A stretch of DNA of 37,593 nucleotides from Gammaproteobacteria bacterium (GTDB taxonomy: Bacteria > Pseudomonadota > Gammaproteobacteria > Natronospirales > REEB76). The DNA lies in the NCBI GenBank assembly GCA_027315405.1, contig DAHUYB010000066.1:1-37593 (forward strand), in the 5' to 3' direction. Position 1 is the stretch's first letter, and the number at the start of each line of letters is the position of its first letter. Positions 17,256 through 28,479 of this stretch are shown piece after piece. A program made the translations under genes and the position numbers. Below the pieces are notes generated by a model, which made no database searches, was not told the DNA's origin, and worked only from the letters and a program-made list of their open reading frames with translations.

Positions 17256-18896
17256 TTAGAAGATGGGTTCCTCTGCGGCGTGACCTGTGCCTTTGTGGGT
17301 CTCGATGCCACGTGAGCCCAGGTCTTTGATTTGGTCGGCAACCCGCTGGGCGGCTTCGTTACTCTGGCCGCACAATAGCGCAAGCCCGAGAATAATCAGG
17401 CTGAATACCATCAGGATCCACATGCCGGTAAAGAAGCCGTACAAGCCGATGCCGCCCATTTTGCCGGTCGGACCTAGCCAGCTGATCAGCCACATGCCGA
17501 TGAAATACGGCAGCAGCCACCAGGCTTGTTCCCAACCGAGTTTAGATAATGGTTTGCGTTTGATGAGGTACCAGGCCAGATATAAAACTACATACACTGC
17601 TACCAAACTAAACAGAATTTTTACAGTGTCATAGCCCGTCCAGTAGATAATCCAATTGGAAAAAATGAAAGCGATAACTGAAACTATGCGCACCGCCCGC
17701 AGGCGGAAAGGGCGCGGCGCGGCCGGCAAGGCGCGGCGCAGATGAAGCAAGATGATCGGCCCGATCATGTAAGACAATACCGTAATAAGAGAAACCGCAG
17801 AAACCAGTTGCTGCCAAGATGGAAATGGAAAGAAAAAGATCGCGCCGACGATCCAGGTGATGACCAAGCCAATCCACGGCACGCCGTTTTGATTGAGCTT
17901 GATTACCTGTTTGGGTGCGTTGCCCATTTCACCCGCCGCCATGATGATGCGCGGGCTAGCGGTAACATAGATGAACGCCGTTCCCATCGGTGATACAAAA
18001 GCGTCCACGTACAGAATAACCGCCCACCAGAACGCTCCAACAGCGACCGCAATGGCTGCGAGCGGCCCGAACATGCCGGTAAACTGCAAATGTTCCCAAC
18101 CCTGGGCGATGTCTGTCGGTTTGAGCGCGATAATGAAGGAAACTTGGAGCCCGATGTAGATCAGCATGGAAATGATGACCGAGCCGATCAGCGCAATCGG
18201 AATATAACGGCCGGGATTACGGGTTTCGCCGGCCAGGGCGATGGCCTGCTGGAATCCGAGGAAACTGAAAATGATGCCGGCGGTGGCCACGGCAGTGAAT
18301 ATGCCGCTAATTGGGGTGCTGGCAGCATGCGCCGTCATGTTGCCGGGGTGGAAGGAATAGGCCATCAGAATGCCGATGGTGGCAAGAGGAATAATGACTT
18401 TCCACCAAGTGGCCGCGCTGTTGATGGCTACCACCAGCCGTATGGCGAGAAAATTGAGAGCTACCACGAAGGCTAGAAGAATAATCGAGACAATCGTACC
18501 GAGGTGGGTCAAGATGCCGCTGGTGGGGGTAATCAAGCCAGGTATGTAAGCGTTGGCATAGGTCACAACCGATGTGACTTCGACCGGCGGCACCGAGACA
18601 AAGGCCAGGAACAGAATCCAAGTCCATATTTTGCCCACCAGATCGCCGTGACTCACATGGGTCATGTGCACCAGGGCCCCGGAATTCGGAAACATGGTGG
18701 AGAGCTCAGCGAACACGAACGCCAGGAACAGCACGGCGATGGCGCCAATAATCCAGGAGAACACACTCCAAGGGCCGGCCTCCAATGCGGCATGCAGCGG
18801 GCCGAACAACCAGCCCGAGCCGATCATGGCGCCTAGGCTGGCATACAAAAGTCCGATGACGCCGGCATCGCGTCTGAGCTTGGTAGGTCCCGACAT
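17256..18896 (-). CDS. APC-superfamily amino acid permease
   Basis: A 546-residue inner-membrane transporter with about a dozen membrane segments. The first span holds GLLYASLGAMIGSGWLFGP, the characteristic unwound Gly-rich helix of amino acid/polyamine/organocation permeases that binds the substrate backbone. Later segments such as GIIFSFLGFQQAIALAGETRNPGRYIP (written here to locate span 6 and the loop after it) follow the family pattern. The substrate, an amino acid or related cation, cannot be told. The start is the ATG at 18896, with CGGAG upstream on the minus strand. It is convergent with arfB and stands alone. The C-terminus is hydrophilic and ends with a short charged tail. Confidence 0.9.
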   Translation of the reverse strand: MSGPTKLRRDAGVIGLLYASLGAMIGSGWLFGPLHAALEAGPWSVFSWIIGAIAVLFLAFVFAELSTMFPNSGALVHMTHVSHGDLVGKIWTWILFLAFVSVPPVEVTSVVTYANAYIPGLITPTSGILTHLGTIVSIILLAFVVALNFLAIRLVVAINSAATWWKVIIPLATIGILMAYSFHPGNMTAHAASTPISGIFTAVATAGIIFSFLGFQQAIALAGETRNPGRYIPIALIGSVIISMLIYIGLQVSFIIALKPTDIAQGWEHLQFTGMFGPLAAIAVAVGAFWWAVILYVDAFVSPMGTAFIYVTASPRIIMAAGEMGNAPKQVIKLNQNGVPWIGLVITWIVGAIFFFPFPSWQQLVSAVSLITVLSYMIGPIILLHLRRALPAAPRPFRLRAVRIVSVIAFIFSNWIIYWTGYDTVKILFSLVAVYVVLYLAWYLIKRKPLSKLGWEQAWWLLPYFIGMWLISWLGPTGKMGGIGLYGFFTGMWILMVFSLIILGLALLCGQSNEAAQRVADQIKDLGSRGIETHKGTGHAAEEPIF

Positions 18897-19134
18897 TGTG
18901 TAACTCCGGTAGTTGAGGTCTTGTACGATTACACGATTTAAATGATCCGCCTTGGATATCGCTTTTGATGCTCAGTGGTTCAAGTTGTCTGCCCGCACAA
19001 CCGAATAAGCGGACAATCTGAAAAATGAAACCCGGCTCTAGTATGGCCCGGATGGATATCCATGACATCACGGAGCCGAGCAAGGCGACGTGGGATATTA
19101 GACGACCCGGCTCGCCGGAACAACCGCGTAGCAC

Positions 19135-19554
19135 TCAATGCAGGCGCCTCTGGTTTTCTCCCCCGAGGCCAGCTGCATCCCAGGGGCGCATGTTGTGGGC
19201 GGACGCCCGGTCACCGCTCAGAATGGTGACACCTTGGGGATTCTCCAGTTGCACGGATTCCACCTGCTGGCCTGTCAGCAGGGCATGTCCCTTCCAGCGG
19301 TCGGAACCGGATTCACTGAACTCGAAGTTGTATGTGCGCCGCCACGCGAGCCACCCGCCAGCGGTGCGCGTGAGCCGCAACCGGGCCAAGGACACGGTTT
19401 CGTCCAGAAACTGCAAGTGCATGTCTCCACAGATGCGCGTGCAGGTGGCGGTCATGCGCTCGCGCGCCTGCAGGCTGTCGTTCCAGAACCATGCGCCCGC
19501 GGCAAGGGCCATGAGTGCAAAGAGTGCCAGCAGGCTGCTAAGGTCAAAGTACAT
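19135..19554 (-). CDS. DUF3301 family membrane-anchored protein
   Basis: A 139-residue protein with one N-terminal membrane segment (about residues 5-24) followed by ARERMTATCTRICGDMHLQFLDETVSL and a beta-rich part containing YNFEFSESG and QVESVQLENP. This is the pattern of DUF3301 proteins of gammaproteobacteria, whose function is unknown to me. The last 30 residues extend past the usual end of the domain. Its start is 5 bp after the stop of the GGDEF gene, so the two are likely cotranscribed. Confidence 0.75.
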   Translation of the reverse strand: MYFDLSSLLALFALMALAAGAWFWNDSLQARERMTATCTRICGDMHLQFLDETVSLARLRLTRTAGGWLAWRRTYNFEFSESGSDRWKGHALLTGQQVESVQLENPQGVTILSGDRASAHNMRPWDAAGLGGENQRRLH

Positions 19555-19559
19555 GTCGC

Positions 19560-20780
19560 TTAAATTCCGTGCAGGCAGACCCGGTTACGGCCGTTGTGCT
19601 TGGCATCATACAGCGCCTGATCCGCGATCTTGAGAACGCTCCAGGGATCTCCCCTGGAATTGCTACTTTCGGCTGCGCCGATGCTCACCGTCACTCGCAG
19701 AGGATTGCCGTCATCCATTGCCTCCGGAATACCGGGGGCGGCGCGGCGTTCACCCCGGCGCGGATTGAAACCGGAGGTTTCAATATCGGTGCGCAACGCT
19801 TCCAGCGCAGGCGCTGTTTCCTTAAGGCTCTTGCCCGGGTACAGCAAGCCGAATTCCTCACCACCATAGCGAAAGGCTTTGCCGCCGCCCGCGCATTGCT
19901 GCAACCGCGAGGCCACCAGCCGCAAAACCTGGTCGCCCACGTCGTGGCCATAGCTATCGTTGAAATGCTTGAAATGATCCACATCCAGCATGGCGATGAC
20001 ATAGCGGCCGCCCAGTTGACGCATCTGTTCTTCCAGAGCGCGCCGCCCCGGCAGACCGGTGAGTTCGTCCAGATAGGCCATGTTCCAGGATTCCAGGACG
20101 ATGGCAAAACCGAAGGCTAAGGCGGCCGCGGCGGCGAATATGGCCACCGCAATAGGTTGGCGGGAATGCAGCATCACCGCCATCGCCACCAGGGAAAAGA
20201 AAAACGCCGCCAACTCGGCGCTGTGCCGCCGGATCAAGCGGTCGTTAATCCAAAGTAGGCCGATGGCCAGCAGCAACAACCCGGGTTGACTGATGGCGGT
20301 CGCGGAAAGCAGCGGCCAATGTATGAATTGCACAAACAGCGCGTCCGCCACACCTTGGGCACGGGTGCCCATGATCACGATGACAAACGCGATTTCCAGC
20401 AGCAGAAGTCCGAATGGCCACGCGCCATAGCGCGTAAAGACACCGCGTTCCGCCAGCGGATGTACGCATACCAGGTTCAGCGGCAGAAACAGACACAGAG
20501 CGCCATCCAGTATCTGCCGGCTGAGGACGTCACTTTTGCCGGTTAGCGTTAGTAAAGCGCCGTAACCGATAAGCAGGGTCAGCAATGCGAAAAACATGCG
20601 GCTGCGGTTGAACTGCAGGCTCAAGGCCAGAGAGACTAGCAGGATGAACAGCGTCACCACCTCCGTCGCCAAGACACCCGCATCCGGAAAATCGACCGCG
20701 TAATGCGCCAGCAGCAAGGCAAAAACCAGCAGGATGATTTCCGGTAGCAGGGTATAAAGAACGCCGACAAGGGTTTTCAT
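19560..20780 (-). CDS. Membrane diguanylate cyclase (GGDEF domain)
   Basis: Makes the second messenger cyclic-di-GMP from two GTP. The N-terminal half (to about residue 230) is a run of some seven or eight hydrophobic membrane segments of an unassigned sensor type. The C-terminal GGDEF domain shows DELTGLPGRRALEE, the metal-binding MLDVDHFKHFNDSYGHDVGD and the active-site signature RYGGEEF (GGEEF is a functional variant). The RxxD inhibitory site normally five residues before the signature is absent (AGGG there), so product inhibition through that site is not expected. The 406-residue gene starts at ATG 20780 and is followed by the DUF3301 gene after 5 bp. Confidence 0.93.
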   Translation of the reverse strand: MKTLVGVLYTLLPEIILLVFALLLAHYAVDFPDAGVLATEVVTLFILLVSLALSLQFNRSRMFFALLTLLIGYGALLTLTGKSDVLSRQILDGALCLFLPLNLVCVHPLAERGVFTRYGAWPFGLLLLEIAFVIVIMGTRAQGVADALFVQFIHWPLLSATAISQPGLLLLAIGLLWINDRLIRRHSAELAAFFFSLVAMAVMLHSRQPIAVAIFAAAAALAFGFAIVLESWNMAYLDELTGLPGRRALEEQMRQLGGRYVIAMLDVDHFKHFNDSYGHDVGDQVLRLVASRLQQCAGGGKAFRYGGEEFGLLYPGKSLKETAPALEALRTDIETSGFNPRRGERRAAPGIPEAMDDGNPLRVTVSIGAAESSNSRGDPWSVLKIADQALYDAKHNGRNRVCLHGI

Positions 20781-20837
20781 TGGGCAGGCGTGGGGGGTCT
20801 CGTAAGCGCTTTGAATTCTAGCGAGGCATAGTCTGGA

Positions 20838-21536
20838 TTACTGGAGCAGGCGCAGGCAATCTCGAACATTGTGCACCCCTGGTACATACCAGCAATCATA
20901 TACCGCCATACGGCGTTGTTCAGGGCTGTGCACATAGCCTTCCAAGGTCACCACGCGTCCCCGGGTATTGGCGCTGATGTTTTCTGCGTGCAACAGTGGG
21001 TCCTTTTCCAGTACCATGCGTATGGCATCCGATATTTCGCCGTCGTTATCCTGCTCGGCCGGACGCACGCGCAGGTGATTGTGAACATCACAAACCCCTG
21101 GCACCCACCAGACAATGACCTCGGCGAGCCGCCGGTGGGAGAGGCTGCTCACTTGGCCATCCAGACGTACGACACAACCATTCGTGCTTGTGCTGATCCA
21201 CTGCTCGATATCTGGCGAAGTTGCCTGGCCCGAATATACACGGATATCACGGAACGCCGGCTCCTGGGCAAGGGCACCGACGGTGGCGTCCTGCAGCGCT
21301 TTGCCACTGCGGTGCTCACCGGGGCGCAAGTGCAGATGATCCTCTATGTTCGGTAGTCCCGACAGTTGCAGGGCAATGCGCCGGGCCTTGCGTTTGGCGA
21401 TGATATTGGCGACTTCACCTTCAAGCCGCAGGGTGTCTTGGTAAGTGATGCGAATCGGATATTCATGCAGGTTGATATCGCTGTCCTGCGCCAATGCGGC
21501 CAGCAGAGCATTGACCAGTTCTTTCTGGGTTTGCAT
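20838..21536 (-). CDS. Triple BON-domain protein
   Basis: A 232-residue protein made of three repeats of the BON type: a helix, two strands around G-x-V-x-L-x-G-x-V, and a final helix-strand ending in a V-x-x-V/I-x-x-x-L segment. The three copies run at about residues 1-70, 75-157 and 165-232, with core segments TLRLEGEVAN, CVVRLDGQVSS and RVVTLEGYVHS. BON domains bind phospholipid or partner proteins, usually in the periplasm. Here there is no signal peptide or membrane segment, so it appears cytoplasmic, or the start was missed, though no hydrophobic stretch lies upstream. ATG 21536 has GAGG about 8 nt upstream. Function unknown. Confidence 0.8.
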   Translation of the reverse strand: MQTQKELVNALLAALAQDSDINLHEYPIRITYQDTLRLEGEVANIIAKRKARRIALQLSGLPNIEDHLHLRPGEHRSGKALQDATVGALAQEPAFRDIRVYSGQATSPDIEQWISTSTNGCVVRLDGQVSSLSHRRLAEVIVWWVPGVCDVHNHLRVRPAEQDNDGEISDAIRMVLEKDPLLHAENISANTRGRVVTLEGYVHSPEQRRMAVYDCWYVPGVHNVRDCLRLLQ

Positions 21537-21552
21537 GTTTATGCCTCATAAA

Positions 21553-21566
21553 TCATCAAATGATGA
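21553..21566. promoter_or_regulatory. Short perfect palindrome upstream of the BON gene
   Basis: TCATCA (21553-21558) and TGATGA (21561-21566) flank AA, 17-30 nt before the BON start codon on the minus strand. It could be a small operator or a leader hairpin. It lies in the 120-bp divergent gap shared with the glycosylase gene. Confidence 0.4.
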
Positions 21567-21656
21567 CTTTGTGACTAGGGTGGGGCCGATGATGGCGATA
21601 TTTCAAGTGGCCGTGCGATTCAGCCCTTGTCGGGCCGATCCCGGGCGCTCCGGTCA

Positions 21657-24337
<2,681 letters not shown>

Positions 24338-24464
24338 CATATTTCGTCAGAGGTTACAGGGACCGGTTTTCCCACGCATTTCGGCGTAGATTCTTCATCC
24401 GTGAGCAGTTATGCTTCTGTGGGTCCGGATTTGCCGCTGAACCGCGAGAACTGGAGTCGCCGCC

Positions 24465-25226
24465 ATGCTGAAGTTTGCTGTTGATCGTTGGATCGCCGGA
24501 GTCTGTGCCGTGGGCGCCATGCTGACGCTCTTGGGGTGCTCCTCCTCCAAACCCTATACCTTAGTGGCGCAATTGCAATCCCTGTCCCAGCAAGGGCGCA
24601 TTGTGGCGGCCACCATCGACGTGGTTGGTGACTCCTGCAGCGTGCGCATCATGTTGCTGGATTCGCTCAAAGCCTGGACGCCTTTATGCTTTGTGAAGAA
24701 GGATCAGACCACCTACAAAAGCCTGCTCATTGGCGGTCAGGAAGTGGATTTCGGTGCGGTTGGTACCAGCTTCAAAGTGTTGAGCGCGACAGTGCCGACA
24801 CTACCCGCGTCGACATTGTCCAATTCCGCCGCCCCCTCTGGAGGCAGCGATGCTGGTTTTCCGAGCCAATGGAACCAATCTCCCTATCCAGGACATGTGA
24901 AACTCGAGGGCCAGAATTCGGGCTTCATGGTGACCAAGGCGACCCTGACCATAAACGGCAGTCAGGGTATTCTGAACGTGATCTACAAAGTCGGTTATGC
25001 TCCCTTGCACCTCGCATGCACCGTACTTGCCAATCAACGTGGTGACTTCACGCTGATGTTTAACCCCACTAAGCTGGCTAAACTCTCGGCAGGCGCTCAC
25101 TACAACATTCCCCTGAGTTCCGAAGGCTCCAGTATTTCCGGTAACATCTGGGATTCACGCGGGTTTGATACCTGGACCCCCAGCCTTCCACCCCAGTGGA
25201 CAGCAACATCCTATTCCTCCGATTGA
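24465..25226 (+). CDS. Putative lipoprotein of unknown function
   Basis: A 253-residue protein whose first 25 residues form a lipoprotein signal peptide, with hydrophobic AGVCAVGAMLTLLG then the lipobox LLGC and acylated Cys25, followed by SSSK, which would send it to the outer membrane. The mature part is rich in Ser, Thr and Gly, with beta-strand-like pattern (VKLEGQNSGFMVTKATLTIN) and no recognisable domain or catalytic motif. GGAG stands about 10 nt before ATG 24465. Neighbours give no clear hint of its job. Confidence 0.7.
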   Translation: MLKFAVDRWIAGVCAVGAMLTLLGCSSSKPYTLVAQLQSLSQQGRIVAATIDVVGDSCSVRIMLLDSLKAWTPLCFVKKDQTTYKSLLIGGQEVDFGAVGTSFKVLSATVPTLPASTLSNSAAPSGGSDAGFPSQWNQSPYPGHVKLEGQNSGFMVTKATLTINGSQGILNVIYKVGYAPLHLACTVLANQRGDFTLMFNPTKLAKLSAGAHYNIPLSSEGSSISGNIWDSRGFDTWTPSLPPQWTATSYSSD

Positions 25227-25272
25227 ATGCAACATGGATTCGGCCACCTGAGCAGGTCGTTTTCTTTGAAAG

Positions 25273-25836
25273 ATGTCCTACATGATGAAAAAATCTGCTG
25301 CAGTCCGCTACCAGCGCTTACACGGTCCCGACACATCCGTGTCGGGATTCATCCTGGAACAGATGCTGCGCACGCTGCTGAAACGCACAAAGCTGGATCG
25401 CAAACATGACATTCCCTATCTCGCGGGATACAGCCGTGATGGCAAAATTATTTATATTGACCGCGAGTTGCCGTGTTATTTTGTGGCACGCCGCCAGCGC
25501 ATTTATACCGACCGTTTTTTAATTCTCCACGAGACTGTGGAGAAGGCCATGATTGACCAGCTGGGATTGAAGTACCAGCACGCCCACCAGATCGCTCTGC
25601 GCACCGAGGAGGCAGCAGTGCGTACCTATGGAATCAAGTGGCGCGAATACGACGGCTTCATGCAGCAGTACATTAAGGAAGCGGCGGATGAGAAACTTAC
25701 ACGTTTGCCGGTGGATCTGGATATAAAGCCGTACCGTGACGAACACGACTGGGCGTTACTGCATAGGATGCAGCGGGCGATTAAGCGGGAACAAGGGCAA
25801 GCGCACCGTAAGCACAAGCTCAAAACCAGAAAATAA
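25273..25836 (+). CDS. Conserved-looking protein with HExxE motif, function unknown
   Basis: A 187-residue soluble, basic protein with no signal peptide. The central part reads as a compact domain: IPYLAGYSRDGKIIYIDREL (about 48-66), then RFLILHETVEKAMIDQLGL with His86-Glu87 and Glu90, then YQHAHQIALRTEEAAV with His103, His105 and Glu112-Glu113. HExxE with further His/Glu nearby on helices suggests a metal site of zincin or related type, but this is not established. The C-terminus is Lys/Arg-rich. I recall similar uncharacterised proteins in proteobacteria. Start may be ATG 25273, 25282 or 25285; the ribosome site is weak. It ends 2 bp before the convergent kinase stop. Confidence 0.65.
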   Translation: MSYMMKKSAAVRYQRLHGPDTSVSGFILEQMLRTLLKRTKLDRKHDIPYLAGYSRDGKIIYIDRELPCYFVARRQRIYTDRFLILHETVEKAMIDQLGLKYQHAHQIALRTEEAAVRTYGIKWREYDGFMQQYIKEAADEKLTRLPVDLDIKPYRDEHDWALLHRMQRAIKREQGQAHRKHKLKTRK

Positions 25837-25838
25837 CC

Positions 25839-27287
25839 TCAAGAGCTGACGCTTGTTTGTAACATCACCCTTTCCATGGCGGCCAGCCAAGCGCGATAGC
25901 GGCGTTTCAGCTGAACATCAGTCCCGGGCGTGAAAACCATGGATTCCAGCGGCTTGCGGTTGCGGACACTCAGCAGCCACGCAAGTCCGCTGGCAGTGGC
26001 TTCATGCAGAGCCGGCCGTTGCACCGGTAATCCACTCAGATCCGCAAGTCGCTGACAAAGCCCCTCCCATCGAGCGAGACCACCACTTAACACGATGCGC
26101 CATGCGGGCTTTCCAGTGCCGTGCATCCGCTCCAGGTTTATGCATAACAGAAATACGATACTTTCCGCGACAGCAGTCATTTTTTGCATGGCATTTCCCG
26201 GCCCTATAAAGCGCGAACGGAAATTGGATAGCCAATAAGGCGAACCCAAGCCGGAGATGCCATTCAGAAACAGGGGCAGGTCTGATTTGGCAGTGAGCCA
26301 GATTGGCATATGGCCGAACATCTTTTTTTCGGGTATTGCCAGTCGCTTGCGCAGCCAGCTGAGCGCGCTACCGGCTCCATTGACGGTACCTTCCAGTACA
26401 TACAGAACGCGATCCTGGTCCTGCCACAAGACACTACCGAGCATGCCAGGTACTTGCGACGGTATTTTGCCATGCAGTCGCTGTATAAACGCGCCTGTGC
26501 CCAGGTTGATGTAGATGCTGCCAGCGTCCGGTTGGCCGCCGACGTACATGGCGGCGGGCTGGTCACCTGTGACCACGGTCAAAGGAATAGCTCGAGTGCC
26601 GAATCGCAGATGACCAAAGGGATGTTGGTTGGGCACGCACCGGGGCAATATCCATGCGGGAATCCGAAATAGCTCCAGCAACTCTTCTGACCAGTCACGC
26701 TGGCGGTAATCCCAGAGTAATGTGCGCGAGGCATTCACGGGGTCCGCCAGCAATGGTTTTTCAGCCAGCAGATTGGCGAGAATGAAACTCGCCAACGGGC
26801 CGGCCGCGAGACGCTGCTGCCGTAAAGCCTGACGGACGGGGTTCAGCTTGTCGAGACACCAGGCGAGCTTGCTGGCGCCGTAATGGGGCGAGAGCACCAG
26901 TCCGGTAATATCATGTATGCGCGATTCATGGGGTGCCAGGGTCGCGACGCGGCGGGCCGCGCGCCGGTCCTGCCAGGAAATCACCGGCGATAGGGCTTTG
27001 CCTGTCTGCCTGTCCCAGCACACCATGGTGGAACGTTGCGTGGCGAGACCAGCTGCTTGAATTTGGGCGCAGCGCGGACCCAATTGCCGCGCAACCTCTT
27101 TGCATACTTGGGTAACGGATGCCAACAGCGCCGCGGCGTGATGTTCCACCCGGCCGCGGCCTGGATGCAGGGTCGCGATCTGTCTTTGCGCGGATGTCAC
27201 CAGCCTGCCGTGCGCGTCGAATACCAGCGCGCGGCTGGCATGGCCACCCTGATCCAGTGCAAGGAAAAGCGGGAGCGTGCGTGGCAT
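25839..27287 (-). CDS. FGGY-family kinase, glycerol-kinase-like with altered substrate pocket
   Basis: A 482-residue sugar/polyol kinase of the FGGY fold, clearly closest in layout to glycerol kinase: LALDQGG-HASRALVFD at the N-terminus, NASRTLLWDYR, catalytic Asp242 in TGDQPAAM, NLGTGAF and a C-terminal VLSGGLARW segment. Compared with E. coli GlpK, Arg83 and Trp103 are kept (Arg85, Trp105) but the glycerol contacts Glu84 and Tyr135 appear as Ser86 and His135, and the N-terminal DQGTTSSR loop is DQGGHASR. Substrate is therefore uncertain: glycerol, another polyol, or a sugar. It lies 16 bp after glpD in the same direction, which suggests a glycerol-3-phosphate-related role. Confidence 0.85.
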   Translation of the reverse strand: MPRTLPLFLALDQGGHASRALVFDAHGRLVTSAQRQIATLHPGRGRVEHHAAALLASVTQVCKEVARQLGPRCAQIQAAGLATQRSTMVCWDRQTGKALSPVISWQDRRAARRVATLAPHESRIHDITGLVLSPHYGASKLAWCLDKLNPVRQALRQQRLAAGPLASFILANLLAEKPLLADPVNASRTLLWDYRQRDWSEELLELFRIPAWILPRCVPNQHPFGHLRFGTRAIPLTVVTGDQPAAMYVGGQPDAGSIYINLGTGAFIQRLHGKIPSQVPGMLGSVLWQDQDRVLYVLEGTVNGAGSALSWLRKRLAIPEKKMFGHMPIWLTAKSDLPLFLNGISGLGSPYWLSNFRSRFIGPGNAMQKMTAVAESIVFLLCINLERMHGTGKPAWRIVLSGGLARWEGLCQRLADLSGLPVQRPALHEATASGLAWLLSVRNRKPLESMVFTPGTDVQLKRRYRAWLAAMERVMLQTSVSS

Positions 27288-27303
27288 CGGGGCGAACCCG
27301 GTA

Positions 27304-28479
27304 TTAGACCGGTTCCAATGGCAGGGTCCACGTATCTGCTAGCGGCCGGCGCGCGGGCAGGACATTATCAAGATGCCGCAGGGCTCGCTGTGCATCTGCA
27401 CGATAGGAAGTGAGTTTACCGCCATACACACTCAGCACTCGTGGCCGACGCCGCCGGTCGGTGACAAACAGAATTTCCCGGGAACGCCGAAAGGTGCCGA
27501 TCTTGCCGGCGGGCAGCACGCGCACTCCCGCGAAACTATCGCGGATATTGGCGCGTGCCTGCGGGAAATAACGCCGCACCACCTGCAACAAATATTGCTG
27601 CTCCTGCGGCAAGGGCTTGACCTGTGCAGGATCGTCGCCGACGAATGGTGTCTCTGTGGTACCCACCAGGGTCGTATTATCGTGCCAAGGCATGATGAAG
27701 ATGGCGCGGCCATCCTGGGGCGCTTCGACATAAAAGATGCTGTTTACGATGGCTTCATCAAGGATGATGTGAGTACCTTGGGTCAGATCGATGGCCGGTT
27801 TCGACAATGCGGGGTAGATGAGATCAGCCACCTGATTCACCCAGGGGCCGGTGGCATTCACCAATGCCCTGACCTGTACGCTACGTGCAACTCCCGCATG
27901 ATTAAATGCGACCGTGCAACCGTTGTCGTGAAGCTGTGCGTGTTCGAATTTGGCCGGTAAACACAGTTCGACACCGAGGCTTTTCGCCGAGGCCATGACC
28001 GCCCGGGTGAGGGCGGCGTCATCGGTTTGTGCATCCCAGTACTGGAATACAGCCCGCAGACCGTCCTTGACTAAACCCTGCAGCGTATTCCACTGACTGC
28101 GCGGCAGTGTCTGGAAACGGGCGTGGGCGTGCAGGCTTCCCAGCAATGCGTACAGGCTCAAGCCTGCACGCACCTGCCAGGGATGCCGGCGGGTATGTTC
28201 GTAAACAGGGATGTAGAACGGCGTGAGTTTTACCAGCCTGGGTGCGATGCGCAGCAGCAATTCCCGTTCCCGCAGACATTCACGCACCAGATGCAGGTCG
28301 AACTGTTCGAGATAACGTAAACCGCCGTGGATGAGTTTGCTGGAACGGCTGGAAGTGCCCGCGGCAACGCCGGATTGCTCCAGCACCAGCGCTGAACGTC
28401 CCGCCGCCGCGGCTGCCTGGGCGATGCCGGCGCCATGGATACCGGCCCCGATAATTACCAGGTCGTAGTCCACGCTCAT
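27304..28479 (-). CDS. glpD: Short FAD-dependent glycerol-3-phosphate dehydrogenase (GlpD-like)
   Basis: Oxidises glycerol-3-phosphate to dihydroxyacetone phosphate with electron transfer to quinones at the inner membrane. I chose ATG 28479 (391 residues), which starts MSVDYDLVIIGAGIHGAGIA, the FAD Rossmann motif; its ATG overlaps the upstream stop by 4 bp. SSRSSKLIHGGLRYLE is the conserved GlpD segment, FAGVRVLPAG contains the phosphate-binding arginine, and SVYGGKLTSYR the lysine. The chain ends soon after, so the C-terminal helical domain of the roughly 500-residue E. coli enzyme is missing. The end looks natural: stop then kinase gene after 16 bp. Substrate residues are intact, so activity is expected. 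Confidence 0.88.
   Translation of the reverse strand: MSVDYDLVIIGAGIHGAGIAQAAAAAGRSALVLEQSGVAAGTSSRSSKLIHGGLRYLEQFDLHLVRECLRERELLLRIAPRLVKLTPFYIPVYEHTRRHPWQVRAGLSLYALLGSLHAHARFQTLPRSQWNTLQGLVKDGLRAVFQYWDAQTDDAALTRAVMASAKSLGVELCLPAKFEHAQLHDNGCTVAFNHAGVARSVQVRALVNATGPWVNQVADLIYPALSKPAIDLTQGTHIILDEAIVNSIFYVEAPQDGRAIFIMPWHDNTTLVGTTETPFVGDDPAQVKPLPQEQQYLLQVVRRYFPQARANIRDSFAGVRVLPAGKIGTFRRSREILFVTDRRRRPRVLSVYGGKLTSYRADAQRALRHLDNVLPARRPLADTWTLPLEPV

Noticed and set aside
18976-19020. Inverted repeat (TTGTCTGC with GCGGACAA) upstream of the permease gene, considered as a terminator
   Set aside because: The stem has a G-T pair and a 16-nt loop, and no T-run follows on the strand where a terminator would be needed.
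19025-19633. Plus-strand frame of 202 codons near the DUF3301 gene
   Set aside because: Mostly antisense to DUF3301, which has a coherent domain pattern and a membrane anchor; product is Arg/Ser/Pro-rich without motif.
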